From contig JAPPCZ010000081.1 of the NCBI GenBank assembly GCA_028824685.1, forward strand, positions 27,038 to 91,037: DNA of 64,000 nt, read 5' to 3'. Every line of letters starts with the position of its first letter. Position 1 is the first letter of the stretch. This document shows positions 43,443 through 52,400 of this stretch, in pieces. The notes beneath the pieces are model-generated. The model saw only the letters and a list, made by a program, of their open reading frames with translations, was not told the DNA's origin and ran no database searches. The stretch comes from Candidatus Poribacteria bacterium. Its GTDB lineage: Bacteria; Poribacteria; WGA-4E; WGA-3G. The position numbers and the translations under genes are program-made.

Positions 43443-46025
43443 ATGAAAATAAAAAAGACACATCGTAAACCGTTATGGATTCAGTTGTTCCTCGTATATG
43501 TTATGGGCATGTTTGTCTCTAATGCTTTTGTCCATGCAGAAGATGTCGGGGATTGGATGCCGGATGCGGCGTTACGTGAAGCAGTTCGGGAAACACTTGA
43601 GTTGCCAGTCGGAGTGCCTTTGACGAAAGACCACATGCGAGATTTGGATATACTCATAGCAGATGGCAGAGGGATTTCTGGCCTCACCGGATTAGAGTTT
43701 GCTATAAATCTTAGAGAAGCAGATTTCAGTGGGAATTTAATAACAGACTTGCGTCCGCTGGCGAATCTTATCAATTTAGAGGAACTCGGGCTGCCTTGGA
43801 ATAGGATTTCGGATATAAGCCCGCTGGCAGGATTACCGAATCTTTTGCAACTGATTATTTCAGGAAACCCGATTTCAGACCTCAGTCCGCTGATGGGATT
43901 ACCGAAATTTAGGAAGTTGATAGCTCGTAGGATTTGGACAACAGATTTTAGTTCACTGGAAGGATTGGGCTTTGACATCTTTGCCGATGAAATCTGTGAA
44001 ATTGCACCCTTTCTGCCACCTGTTACAGAACGAATTCAGAATAGAACCTTCCCTTCAATCGCATTGCCAAGGCGGACTTATTGGGACGACCCTACTATTT
44101 ACTATGACACCGCAGCGAAACACGATATACATTATTTCTCAACAAAGTTTGGGTTGTATTGGAATTCGACACCTATAGCATCTACCGAAGGTTTGTCAAC
44201 TCAACTGGCTGGACAAGTAATGGAGCAGGTATTGAGTGAATACAAAAAATACGCCCTGCGGAATCCGAATATGTTATTCTTTCCAGCTATTAGTCTCCAT
44301 GTTCACTCGAATTTAGATGCTTTTCCACCCGATTCTGAATTTTGGTTGAAAGATGCCAATGGGCAAGTGATCAAAAATGAGGTGCCTTGGGATGAATACA
44401 CAATTGACATTTTAAACCCAGAAGTTCAACAACTCGTCATAGAGAAAGTTGTGGGCGTTGCGGAATGTGGATATTTTAGTGGTGTTTATTTTGATGCGTG
44501 GGTCCCTTACCATGCTGGTGTCTACGAGAAGTACTTCAACATTGATGCGGGAGTCGTTATAGAGGCGTACATAAACATCTTAAAGGGCATACGTGCCCGT
44601 GTCCGAGATGACTTCCTTATACTCGTCAATAGAAATCGGAGAAAGTCACCACGCTATGCGGAATGGATTAACGGAAGCCGCATGGAAACGGGCCTGAGTT
44701 ATCCAGGAGGCTACACTTATGAGAGACTCATTGAGGCCGAAGATGCGTTACTCTGGAATGAGAAACATCTCCGTGAACCGAGAATCAATATATTAGAAGC
44801 AGACGGTGTTGCAAATCAACCGCCCGATGGTCCTGATAACCTACGTTGGATGCGGGTCTGGACAACGCTGTCTCTGACACACTCCGATGGCTATAGCATT
44901 TTGAGAATGCCTGGTGAATATGGTGAATATAAAGAAGTTCCCGGAGTATACCAACAGTACGGGGATCATACCTGGTATGACTTTTATGATGCCGATCTCG
45001 GAAAACCTGTTGGGGAGAAGGGACAACTTTGTGACGGTTGCGACGGACTATTCATCCGCGAGTTTACTAACGGTTGGGCGGTCTATAACCGCAGTGGACA
45101 GCCACAAAAGATCCAACTTCCCGGACAAGCGATCGGTGTCGCAAATGGTATCACAAACACAACACACGTCGTCCACGATTTAGATGGCGAGATGTATCTG
45201 AAACAGGAACCCGACACTGTTGTTAATGGTACCGTCAAAGTGTTAGCGTTAGAACTTACGATAGAGGACCTATCAGAATGGATGCCGGATGCCGCGTTGC
45301 AGGTAGTTGTTCGGGAGACACTTGAGGAACTCGGGCTACCTGCATCAGCACCTTTGACAAAAGAGAAAATGCTACAATTGACTTCTCTGAAAGCAAATCA
45401 CAGAGGCATTGTCAATATAACAGGGTTAGAATGTGCGCTGTCTCTAAAAGAATTACTCCTTGGAGGTAGAAACCGTATCACAGACCTTCGCCCGCTCGCA
45501 AACTTAACAAATCTCACCCAATTACATATCTGGCATCGTGAGGTAGCGGACATGCCTCCGGTTACAAATCTTGATATAAGTCCACTATCAGGGTTGATCA
45601 ACTTAAAGGGACTCACCCTTCAAAACAGTGGTATTTCGGATATAAGTCCGCTGGCAGGATTGAAGGAACTCCAACTTTTGGGTCTTGCAGTTAATAACAT
45701 TGAGAACCTCAGTCCACTTGCGGGACTGAAAGAACTCTGGCATTTAAATCTTTCAGATAACAACATTAAAGACTTTGGTCCGCTCACGGGTCTTACAAAT
45801 TTGGAGGAGTTGTGGATTGAGAACAATCCAGCAACAGATTTTAGTCCACTTGCTGCTTTGAATCTTACGGACTTTCGGTCCGATGTGGATGTGAATGATG
45901 ATGGCGAAATAAATATCTTGGATTTAGTTGCTGTTGCGAATGCATTTGGCAAAGCAGAACCGGACCTTAATGGGGATGGTGTTGTGAATATACAGGATTT
46001 AGTGATTGTTGCAAATGCGTTTTGA
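43443..46025 (+). CDS. Secreted LRR / glycosidase-like protein with second LRR block and dockerin-like end (paralog 3)
   Basis: An 860-residue exported protein. After the signal peptide (ends near FVHAE) come a WMPDAALREAV module and four leucine-rich repeats (DLRPLANLINLEELGL, ISDISPLAGL), the TIM-barrel-like region with DILNPEVQQLVIEKVVG, GVYFDAWVP and NGSRMET, then a second WMPDAALQVVV module with its own block of leucine-rich repeats (about 600-810), and finally one degenerate and one good dockerin-like repeat (DVNDDGEINILDLV, DLNGDGVVNIQDLV). It thus looks like a paralog-1 type protein into which a second LRR unit was inserted before the tail. ATG 43443 begins the signal peptide. Confidence 0.82.
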   Translation: MKIKKTHRKPLWIQLFLVYVMGMFVSNAFVHAEDVGDWMPDAALREAVRETLELPVGVPLTKDHMRDLDILIADGRGISGLTGLEFAINLREADFSGNLITDLRPLANLINLEELGLPWNRISDISPLAGLPNLLQLIISGNPISDLSPLMGLPKFRKLIARRIWTTDFSSLEGLGFDIFADEICEIAPFLPPVTERIQNRTFPSIALPRRTYWDDPTIYYDTAAKHDIHYFSTKFGLYWNSTPIASTEGLSTQLAGQVMEQVLSEYKKYALRNPNMLFFPAISLHVHSNLDAFPPDSEFWLKDANGQVIKNEVPWDEYTIDILNPEVQQLVIEKVVGVAECGYFSGVYFDAWVPYHAGVYEKYFNIDAGVVIEAYINILKGIRARVRDDFLILVNRNRRKSPRYAEWINGSRMETGLSYPGGYTYERLIEAEDALLWNEKHLREPRINILEADGVANQPPDGPDNLRWMRVWTTLSLTHSDGYSILRMPGEYGEYKEVPGVYQQYGDHTWYDFYDADLGKPVGEKGQLCDGCDGLFIREFTNGWAVYNRSGQPQKIQLPGQAIGVANGITNTTHVVHDLDGEMYLKQEPDTVVNGTVKVLALELTIEDLSEWMPDAALQVVVRETLEELGLPASAPLTKEKMLQLTSLKANHRGIVNITGLECALSLKELLLGGRNRITDLRPLANLTNLTQLHIWHREVADMPPVTNLDISPLSGLINLKGLTLQNSGISDISPLAGLKELQLLGLAVNNIENLSPLAGLKELWHLNLSDNNIKDFGPLTGLTNLEELWIENNPATDFSPLAALNLTDFRSDVDVNDDGEINILDLVAVANAFGKAEPDLNGDGVVNIQDLVIVANAF

Positions 46026-46118
46026 GGGCAAAGTTTGTTCATAATCTCTGTCTACGGCTCGATTAGTGTTTGTCAAGTTTATATCTATGGGAATGGGACG
46101 CTATTTTTCGGTATAGGT

Positions 46119-46184
46119 CGCGATTCGGAGATCGCTCCTACCGACACGCTCGCCTCTTTGTAGGAGGGAACTCCGATTCCCGAC
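46119..46184. repeat. GTAGGAG element in inside-out arrangement
   Basis: Right arm (46119-46141) first, then an 18-base spacer, then left arm (46160-46184), as at 38.53 kb. It lies 70 bases upstream of the methyltransferase gene. Confidence 0.75.
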
Positions 46185-46251
46185 TCCCAACTATTCTCAC
46201 AACCCATAATTTAAGGGTTGACACATATTTCATATCTGAAGAGGAATCCGT

Positions 46252-46713
46252 ATGTCGGCGCAAATTGTTGGTAGAAATCCCGTTATGGAAGCGCTTCGGA
46301 GCGGCGCACGGCAGATAGAAAAAATCTTGATTGTTCAAGGCAGTGAACATTCTCGTCTCCGACAAATAGTTGACGCAGCTGAGCGCAAAGGTATTCCCTA
46401 TCAACGTTGTCCAAGACACCATCTGGATAGCCTGCAGCCCAACCATCAAGGTGTGATCGCCTATATCAGTGAGTTTCAGTATACAGAACTGTCAACGCTT
46501 CTAAAAAAAATTGAGAACAATAAAGATGTCCCAGCACTCTTAATAATGTTAGATCAGATTCATGATCCGAGAAATTTAGGTGCGATTCTACGAACTGCTA
46601 ATGCAACGGATACGGATGGGGTACTAATACCGAAAAACAACGCCGCTGAAATTACAGCTGCTGTCCACAAAGCAGCGGCAGGCAGTACAGAATATACCCA
46701 ATTACGAAGGTGA
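46252..46713 (+). CDS. rlmB: rlmB-type 23S rRNA 2'-O-methyltransferase, N-terminal part (frameshifted)
   Basis: The first 153 residues of a TrmH/SPOUT methyltransferase. IVGRNPVMEALRSGARQIEKILI is the substrate-binding domain start, and LDQIHDPRNLGAILRTANATDTDGVLIP is SPOUT motif 1. The frame stops at 46711-46713 right after TEYTQLRR. In intact relatives the chain continues R-V-T-N-L, and exactly that sequence (VTNLAQTI) continues one frame back, from 46710. A single G after AGG would restore one protein. GAGGAA lies before the ATG. Either a mutation, an assembly error or a programmed -1 shift; see the finding. Confidence 0.85.
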   Translation: MSAQIVGRNPVMEALRSGARQIEKILIVQGSEHSRLRQIVDAAERKGIPYQRCPRHHLDSLQPNHQGVIAYISEFQYTELSTLLKKIENNKDVPALLIMLDQIHDPRNLGAILRTANATDTDGVLIPKNNAAEITAAVHKAAAGSTEYTQLRR

Positions 46714-46988
46714 CAAACCTTGCGCAAACCATTGAAAAACTAAAATCCGTTGGAATTTGGGTCTTTGGCACTGCTGAGGACGCTGAACTCCCCTATACCG
46801 ATGCTGATTTTACAGTGCCATTATGTATTGTTTTGGGGAACGAAGGGAAAGGAATTCGGAGGCTTGTCAAGGAAAAATGTGATTATCTCGTGCATCTACC
46901 TATGTTAGGTCAAATTCGTTCATTAAATGTGTCTGTCACGGCGGGAGTATTGTTATACGAAGTTCTTCGGCAACGCGGTGTTAAATAA
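46710..46988 (+). CDS. rlmB: rlmB-type methyltransferase, C-terminal SPOUT part (frameshifted)
   Basis: The remaining 92 residues of the methyltransferase in the -1 frame. It holds the SAM-binding knot: IVLGNEGKGIRRLV (motif 2) and LPMLGQIRSLNVSVTAGVLLYEVLRQRG (motif 3). A GTG at 46710 overlaps the TGA of the first part (GTGA), so it could be translated by coupling even without frameshifting, giving a two-chain enzyme. The 3' end overlaps the convergent radC stop by 8 bases. Confidence 0.82.
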   Translation: MTNLAQTIEKLKSVGIWVFGTAEDAELPYTDADFTVPLCIVLGNEGKGIRRLVKEKCDYLVHLPMLGQIRSLNVSVTAGVLLYEVLRQRGVK

Positions 46989-47730
46989 CACCTTCCTCTT
47001 TTAAACTGTAAAAGATACCATCGCCGATAATAATGTGGTCTAACACTTTAATGCCGACATAGTTTCCGGCTTCAATTAATTGCTTGGTAGCACGGATGTC
47101 CTCTTGACTCGGCTGCGGGTCACCAGAAGGATGGTTATGTGCAAGAACAATGGAGTTAGCGGACTCCTCAATAGCGAACCTAAAAATTTCTCGCGGGTGA
47201 AAAACGCTGGCGTTTAAAGTGCCTTCAAACACTGTATCTTCAGAGATAAGTTTTTTGCCCCATTGAATCTCGTTATCGGAATCACCCGCAATGCCTTGCG
47301 TTGTAACGCCGCCTTTGGTGTCAAGGCACATCACACAGACAACTTCCTTTCGGAGGTCACGCATAAGCGGCATTAACATGTCAGCCACATCACTCGGAGA
47401 GGAAATCTTAACCCGGTCAGCATGAGAACGTGCTAAACGACGACCTAATTCAAATGCAGCAACCAGTTGTGCAGCTTTAGCTGAACCAACACCCTTGATA
47501 GACTCAAATTGTTTTGGTCGGTTCTCTGCCATCCGCTTGAGATCGTTATTATACTCAGTCAGTATCTGTTCGCCAAGTTGGACAGCAGTCGTGCCTTTGA
47601 AACCGCTTTTGAGAATTAGCGCGAGAAGTTCTGATGTTTTCAAATGTGAGGGACCGTGTTTGTAGAGTCGCTCACGAGGGCGTTCATCTTTCGGAAGGTC
47701 TTTGATTCGTAATCTGTCAACGGAGTACAT
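46981..47730 (-). CDS. radC: RadC family JAMM-domain protein
   Basis: A 249-residue RadC (DUF2466). The N-terminal helix-hairpin-helix part runs from LPKDERPRERLYKHG to IKGVGSAKAAQLVAAFELGRR. The C-terminal JAMM metal site is HNHPSGDPQPSQED, with the upstream Glu in NASVFHPREIFRFAIEE. The role is uncertain: once called DNA repair, now often found near mobile elements and competence genes. The gene is convergent with and overlaps the rlmB-type gene. Confidence 0.94.
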   Translation of the reverse strand: MYSVDRLRIKDLPKDERPRERLYKHGPSHLKTSELLALILKSGFKGTTAVQLGEQILTEYNNDLKRMAENRPKQFESIKGVGSAKAAQLVAAFELGRRLARSHADRVKISSPSDVADMLMPLMRDLRKEVVCVMCLDTKGGVTTQGIAGDSDNEIQWGKKLISEDTVFEGTLNASVFHPREIFRFAIEESANSIVLAHNHPSGDPQPSQEDIRATKQLIEAGNYVGIKVLDHIIIGDGIFYSLKEEGVI

Positions 47731-47910
47731 CTCATCCCTTTCAAATAATTGTGAGTATTCTATTTTGGTTTAAGTATAGTTGATTTAGTCTATAAAGGCA
47801 AGTGAAATACGTTGGAATTTTAATGGTTTCATGAACTCCACTAAAAAACCTTAAACACATTCATCAAAATCGTTAACAAACTAAAACTTTTCAACAAGTT
47901 TTAAATTCCC

Positions 47911-47940
47911 TTGACAAAATAAATTAAAATTACATATAAT
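47911..47940 (+). promoter_or_regulatory. Strong sigma-70 promoter of the partner-switching operon
   Basis: Consensus TTGACA (47911-47916), 18 bases, consensus TATAAT (47935-47940), 57 bases upstream of the first STAS gene. Both boxes are perfect, so high basal expression is expected. Confidence 0.85.
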
Positions 47941-47996
47941 AGAAACAGAATTAGGGGAAATGGCGTATAACTTAAAAACAGATAAGGGAGAAAAAC

Positions 47997-48344
47997 ATGG
48001 CAACTACGGTTCGCTACAAAGATGGTGTCACAATTTTGGAACCATCGGGTAAAATTATGGGTGCTGGGGTATCCGAGCTGCGAGAAGTAATCACAGCAGA
48101 GGTAGATGCCTCTGATACCCCGAAGATACTTATTGACTTTGAAAAAGTCAATATGATGGACAGTTCCGGTCTGGGAACACTGATGGGGGCACATGTCACA
48201 ATTACTCGACAAGGTGGCAGGGTAGGCGTTCTCAATGTCGGCAAAAATATCAAAAACTTAATTGTGCGGAGTCGGCTTGCGAGTATCTTTGAACACTTCA
48301 ATACTGAAGATGAAGCTGTCTCAGCGTTAAGCGGCGATGCCTAA
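47997..48344 (+). CDS. STAS-domain anti-sigma-factor antagonist (1)
   Basis: A 115-residue protein of the SpoIIAA/RsbV fold. In the family a Ser at the start of a helix is phosphorylated by an RsbW-type kinase and dephosphorylated by a PP2C phosphatase; here the site is in NMMDSSGLGTL, with the normal D-S-S-G-L-G form. GGGAG precedes the ATG. It is the first gene of a +strand operon with a second STAS gene, a Usp protein and a histidine kinase; the kinase (53.6 kb) and phosphatase (52.4 kb) candidates are both in the island. Confidence 0.92.
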   Translation: MATTVRYKDGVTILEPSGKIMGAGVSELREVITAEVDASDTPKILIDFEKVNMMDSSGLGTLMGAHVTITRQGGRVGVLNVGKNIKNLIVRSRLASIFEHFNTEDEAVSALSGDA

Positions 48345-48382
48345 CGCACATTTCATAACCGCAGCAACTGGAGGCTGCACCA

Positions 48383-48748
48383 ATGGCGATCACTCAATCA
48401 GAGCGGGATGGCGTTTTCATTTTTAAACTTGATGGTAGAATTATCGCATCTGATGTCCAAGACTTAACAGATACCGTTCAAAATAGCCTTTCACAGGTAA
48501 ATGACTCACCGAAACTCGTCTTTGACTTTAAAGACGTTACCAGCATGGATAGTTCGGGTCTTGGTGCCTTGATGAAAATCTATGCTGATATCCATCCACT
48601 CGGTGGAACAATTGCTGTGATTAATGTCAATAAACATGTCAAAAACCTCATTGTGATGGCAAGACTTATCACTGTCTTCCGAAACTTTGAGAGTGAAGAC
48701 GAAGCAATCTGGGCATTATTGAATCCGCCATCCGAATCGCCACAATAA
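48383..48748 (+). CDS. STAS-domain anti-sigma-factor antagonist (2)
   Basis: A 121-residue paralog of the preceding STAS protein, with TSMDSSGLGALMKIY at the phosphorylation loop and the same NLIV-x-x-RL-x-x-x-F-x-x-FE/N-x-EDEA end. GGAGG precedes the ATG. The two antagonists lie 38 bases apart and may respond to different signals or share one RsbW-like kinase. The C-terminus ends in a short Pro/Ser tail. Confidence 0.92.
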   Translation: MAITQSERDGVFIFKLDGRIIASDVQDLTDTVQNSLSQVNDSPKLVFDFKDVTSMDSSGLGALMKIYADIHPLGGTIAVINVNKHVKNLIVMARLITVFRNFESEDEAIWALLNPPSESPQ

Positions 48749-48765
48749 TTTTGTAAGGCTATCTC

Positions 48766-49527
48766 ATGATAAAAAATATCCTCGTTTCTATAGGTGATAC
48801 TGATTATGAAAAAAACGCCTTTGATTACGCAGGACAATTAGCTGTTCTTTTAGGGACACACCTCTCTTGTGTATTTTTTCAGGATAGTTCCCACGGTGGA
48901 AGTGCTGAAGTCGCAGAAACGGTGCTGCGCCGAACCGAAAAAGAATGTGCACTTTACGATTTTTTAGATTATCACATTGAAGCTGTCGCAGGAAACCCGC
49001 GGCAGATGATCTGTCAAAAGGCGCATTCCGCCGATTTAGTCGTAGTTGGACTCCCTGAAGATATTAAAACGCGCGGTCTAAAACTCATCCAAAACCAAAT
49101 TGATGATGTCCTTGCACACATTACTAAGCCTATTATCGTCGTCCATGAACAGTGTACCCTATTACGAAAGATTTTAGTTGTTAATCATGGCGATATTTAT
49201 TCTGACCATGTGCTCTCACTTTCAGCAGAAATTGGTGAATTAACTAAATCTGAAATTCTTGGTTTAGCACTTTCAAATACCGCCCAAGAAGCAACAGAGA
49301 TTAAGCAACAGATGGAAGCTTACCTGCAATTCTACGATGTCTCTACTGAATTTTTGACTGCCCTCGGATTTACAGTAACAAATATCTTGGAAAACGCAGA
49401 AGCCAATGACTGTGATTTAATTGCCCTCAGTGCCAGCCATCACGGGCGATTATACGAGATGGTTTTCCAAAGCACTACACAAACCGTTGTTAAGCTTGCT
49501 AATCGTGCCGTTTTGGTCACCAAATAA
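48766..49527 (+). CDS. Universal stress protein-like protein (two Usp domains)
   Basis: A 253-residue protein with two UspA-like domains. Domain 1 starts MIKNILVSIGDTDY and has ADLVVVGLP; domain 2 starts about residue 129 (LRKILVVNHGDIYSD) and has DLIALSASHHG with the VVKLANRAVLVTK end. The ATP-binding G-x2-G-x9-G of many Usp proteins is not clear, so it may not bind ATP. It is in the operon of the STAS genes and directly precedes the PAS kinase; a stress-signal input or adaptor is a reasonable guess. Confidence 0.82.
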   Translation: MIKNILVSIGDTDYEKNAFDYAGQLAVLLGTHLSCVFFQDSSHGGSAEVAETVLRRTEKECALYDFLDYHIEAVAGNPRQMICQKAHSADLVVVGLPEDIKTRGLKLIQNQIDDVLAHITKPIIVVHEQCTLLRKILVVNHGDIYSDHVLSLSAEIGELTKSEILGLALSNTAQEATEIKQQMEAYLQFYDVSTEFLTALGFTVTNILENAEANDCDLIALSASHHGRLYEMVFQSTTQTVVKLANRAVLVTK

Positions 49528-49539
49528 TGGGGAACTCAC

Positions 49540-51816
49540 ATGGCATCTGAAACCCTTAAAAACCTGCCTTTTTTACAGATGTCATCGGATATGTTTGGAT
49601 ATATCCATTTTGACGGTAAACTTCTCCCACTCAATCCTGCCTGGGAACAAATCCTCGGTTTCAGTTGCACAGAACTCCATGCGCGGCAGTGGATGGAACT
49701 TGTTCATCCTGATGACCAACAATCCACGTCAACAGAATTCACGAAACTAAAAACCGAAGGCTGCAATACCATCTCTTTTGAAAATCGCTTTATGTGTAGT
49801 GATGGAGACTACAAAAGGCTTTTCTGGACTGTACAGCCAGATGCAGATCATTCTCGTTATTGCGCTGTCGCTCGGGATATCACGAGGCAAAAGCGAATTG
49901 AGGCAAAACTTCGTGAAAATGAAACAAGATTTAAGCAATTAGCACAAACCCATGCCCAAGAAAGTGATTTCCTACACACTCTCATGGATAATGTCCCCGA
50001 CCATATCTATTTTAAGGATATTGAGAGTAAATTTATACGGATTAACCGTTCCCTTGCAAATCGATTTGGTCTCAAAAATCCTGCAAATGCCGTAGGCAAA
50101 AGCGACTTTGATTTTTTTACGCGCGAGCATGCACAAGAAGCATATCAAGATGAACGAACGGTGATTGACACCGGAAAACCGATTGAGGGAAAACGGGAGA
50201 AAGAAACCTGGCCAGGTGGACAAGATACATGGGTGTCTACTACAAAAGTGCCAATTCGAGATAGAAGCGGGCGTATCAAAGGCACATGTGGTATTTCTCG
50301 AGACATCACAGAGTATCATCGGGCAGATCGAGCACTTCGAGATTCTGAGGCAAAATGGCGGTCTTTGGTTGAAAGTGCCCCTGATATTATAGTAACACTT
50401 GACCTTGACTATCAATTGCAGTTTATCAATAGGGTTCCAGCAGGTGTTGACCTCACAATAGAAGATATTGTTGGGGAAAGTGTGTTTGATTTTCTCACTG
50501 ATGAACATCATGAAGGATTTCGGAAGGCATGCCAACAGGTTATTGAAACTGGTGAAGTTGCAGGATATGAAATTCAGGGAAGAATCAGCCAAAATTGGTA
50601 TGCGTCATGGATTGCCCCCATTAAACGTGACGATAAACTTGTTGGGTTCATTATGACTTCAACGAATATTACAGACCGGAAACAAGCCGAAACGGAATTG
50701 CAAGAAAGTGAACAACGTTTTCGTCGAGCAGTGCTAAACGCTCCCTTGCCGATTATGATCCATGCCGAAAATGGTGAGGTAATTCTCATCAGTCGGGCAT
50801 GGACAGGACTTACAGGTTATACTGCTGAAGAGATGACAACTGTTTCTAAATGGTTAGAACAAGCAAACAGTGAAATGAGTGATGAGATTCAGGAATATCT
50901 CGTACAAGTGAATCAGAAGAAGGAACGGAGCGCGCCAGAACAATATGAAATTATGACCAAGGCAGGTAAAAAACAGATATGGGAATTTAGTTCGTCCCTA
51001 CTTGGAGTACAACCTGATGGAAAACGGATCATCATCAGCATGGCACTTAACAATACGGATCGCATAAAAGCGCAACAAGCAATGCAAAGTGCCAAGGAAA
51101 CTGCTGAATATGCAAGCAGAGCTAAAAGCGATTTTCTTGCCAACATGAGCCATGAATTGCGAACCCCTCTGAATGCTATTATTGGGTTCGCTGAAATCCT
51201 AAGAGATGAACTTGTTGGTCCTGTTAACGATGAACAGAAGGAATGTGTCAACGATATTCGCATGAGTGGTCAACATCTCCTTGAAATGATTAACGATATT
51301 TTGGATCTCTCAAAGATTGAAGCAGGAAAGATGTTCTTACAACTTGAAGAATTTGCAATCGTTGATGCGGTTGAGGAAGTTAATGCAATCATCAAGGCAC
51401 TTGCTCTCAAGAAGAACATTGAACTTACATTGGAGTGCCAGCAAAATGCAACGATTCACGCTGATCGTGTCAAAGTGAAGCAGATATTTTACAATTTGCT
51501 TTCAAACGCTGTCAAGTTTACGCCAGAAGGCGGCGAAGTAACTACACAATTGGAGGTTACGCCTACCGATCTACAAGTTAAAGTTATAGATACTGGAATA
51601 GGAATTGCCGAAGAAGATAGGATGAAACTTTTTGCACCTTTCACACAAATTGACACTTCCAAATCGAGACGATATGGTGGAACCGGACTCGGTCTTGCAT
51701 TGACCCAGCGCTTAATAGAATTGCATGGCGGACAAATCCAAGTAACAAGCGAAGAGGGAAAGGGAAGCACTTTTTCCTTTAATATTCCTACAGACCAACC
51801 TGATGCAAAAACATAG
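49540..51816 (+). CDS. Soluble multi-PAS histidine kinase
   Basis: A 758-residue sensor kinase without membrane helices. Four PAS domains lie at about 8-120, 140-262, 270-388 and 392-512, several closed by the typical DIT-R or NITDRK end. The HisKA phospho-acceptor is His538 in FLANMSHELRTPLNAIIGFAEIL; the HATPase has N box FYNLLSNAVKF, G1 VIDTGIGI, F FAPFTQ and G2 GGTGLGLALTQ. There is no receiver domain of its own. The response regulators follow 190 bases downstream, so it probably feeds those, one of which carries the PP2C phosphatase. Confidence 0.94.
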   Translation: MASETLKNLPFLQMSSDMFGYIHFDGKLLPLNPAWEQILGFSCTELHARQWMELVHPDDQQSTSTEFTKLKTEGCNTISFENRFMCSDGDYKRLFWTVQPDADHSRYCAVARDITRQKRIEAKLRENETRFKQLAQTHAQESDFLHTLMDNVPDHIYFKDIESKFIRINRSLANRFGLKNPANAVGKSDFDFFTREHAQEAYQDERTVIDTGKPIEGKREKETWPGGQDTWVSTTKVPIRDRSGRIKGTCGISRDITEYHRADRALRDSEAKWRSLVESAPDIIVTLDLDYQLQFINRVPAGVDLTIEDIVGESVFDFLTDEHHEGFRKACQQVIETGEVAGYEIQGRISQNWYASWIAPIKRDDKLVGFIMTSTNITDRKQAETELQESEQRFRRAVLNAPLPIMIHAENGEVILISRAWTGLTGYTAEEMTTVSKWLEQANSEMSDEIQEYLVQVNQKKERSAPEQYEIMTKAGKKQIWEFSSSLLGVQPDGKRIIISMALNNTDRIKAQQAMQSAKETAEYASRAKSDFLANMSHELRTPLNAIIGFAEILRDELVGPVNDEQKECVNDIRMSGQHLLEMINDILDLSKIEAGKMFLQLEEFAIVDAVEEVNAIIKALALKKNIELTLECQQNATIHADRVKVKQIFYNLLSNAVKFTPEGGEVTTQLEVTPTDLQVKVIDTGIGIAEEDRMKLFAPFTQIDTSKSRRYGGTGLGLALTQRLIELHGGQIQVTSEEGKGSTFSFNIPTDQPDAKT

Positions 51817-52010
51817 TTTAATATACCAACACCTCAGATAGCACAAAAACCAATTGAAAACCTCGATCTAAATTACTTTTCCTTGCCAATATCCCTTATT
51901 CTACAAATATAATATTGCTAATGGTGATTTTTCTATTGATCTTTAAATGAAATGTGTCCTCGTTAAATCCCAAACAGTTCTGTTATGTCCTTGGACATAG
52001 GAGCAATGAG

Positions 52011-52400
52011 TTGGCTACAGATAATCCGCAACCAATTTTAGTCATAGAAGACCAAGCGTTAAATAGAAAAGTTGCCCGCATTGTTCTACAATCCGAAGGT
52101 TATGAGGTCATTGAAGCGATTGACGCAGCAGAGGCATTAGCGTGTATAGAAAAGGTTATCCCCGCACTCATCCTAATGGATATTGCACTACCGGGACAGA
52201 GTGGTGAGGAATTAACCCGACAAATTAAAGCCGATCCAGATTTGTGCAGCATACCGATTATCGCATTAACTGCCGCAGCAATGTCCGGGGACCGTGAAAG
52301 ACTCCTTAGAGCAGGATGTGATGATTACCTCAGCAAGCCAATTGATATCCAATTACTTTTGGAACGCGTAGCATACCATCTCAAAGGAAATCCAACATGA
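52011..52400 (+). CDS. Single-domain response regulator (DivK/CheY-like)
   Basis: A 129-residue receiver with Glu13/Asp14 (VIEDQ), phospho-acceptor Asp57 (ILMDIALPG), Thr87 (IALTAAAM) and Lys109 (DDYLSKPID). It has no output domain and is likely a shuttle for phosphate. I chose TTG 52011, with AGGAG 7 bases upstream and the normal receiver start ATDNPQPILVIED; an earlier GTG at 51954 gives a non-family N-terminus. Its stop overlaps the start of the next regulator (ATGA), so translation is coupled. Confidence 0.88.
   Translation: MATDNPQPILVIEDQALNRKVARIVLQSEGYEVIEAIDAAEALACIEKVIPALILMDIALPGQSGEELTRQIKADPDLCSIPIIALTAAAMSGDRERLLRAGCDDYLSKPIDIQLLLERVAYHLKGNPT

Noticed and set aside
46070..46318. 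Frame across the repeat before the methyltransferase
   Set aside because: It reads through the palindromic element and into rlmB in another frame; no family features.
51954..52010. GTG start for the single-domain regulator
   Set aside because: The extra 19 residues are not receiver-like and there is no ribosome-binding site; TTG 52011 has AGGAG.
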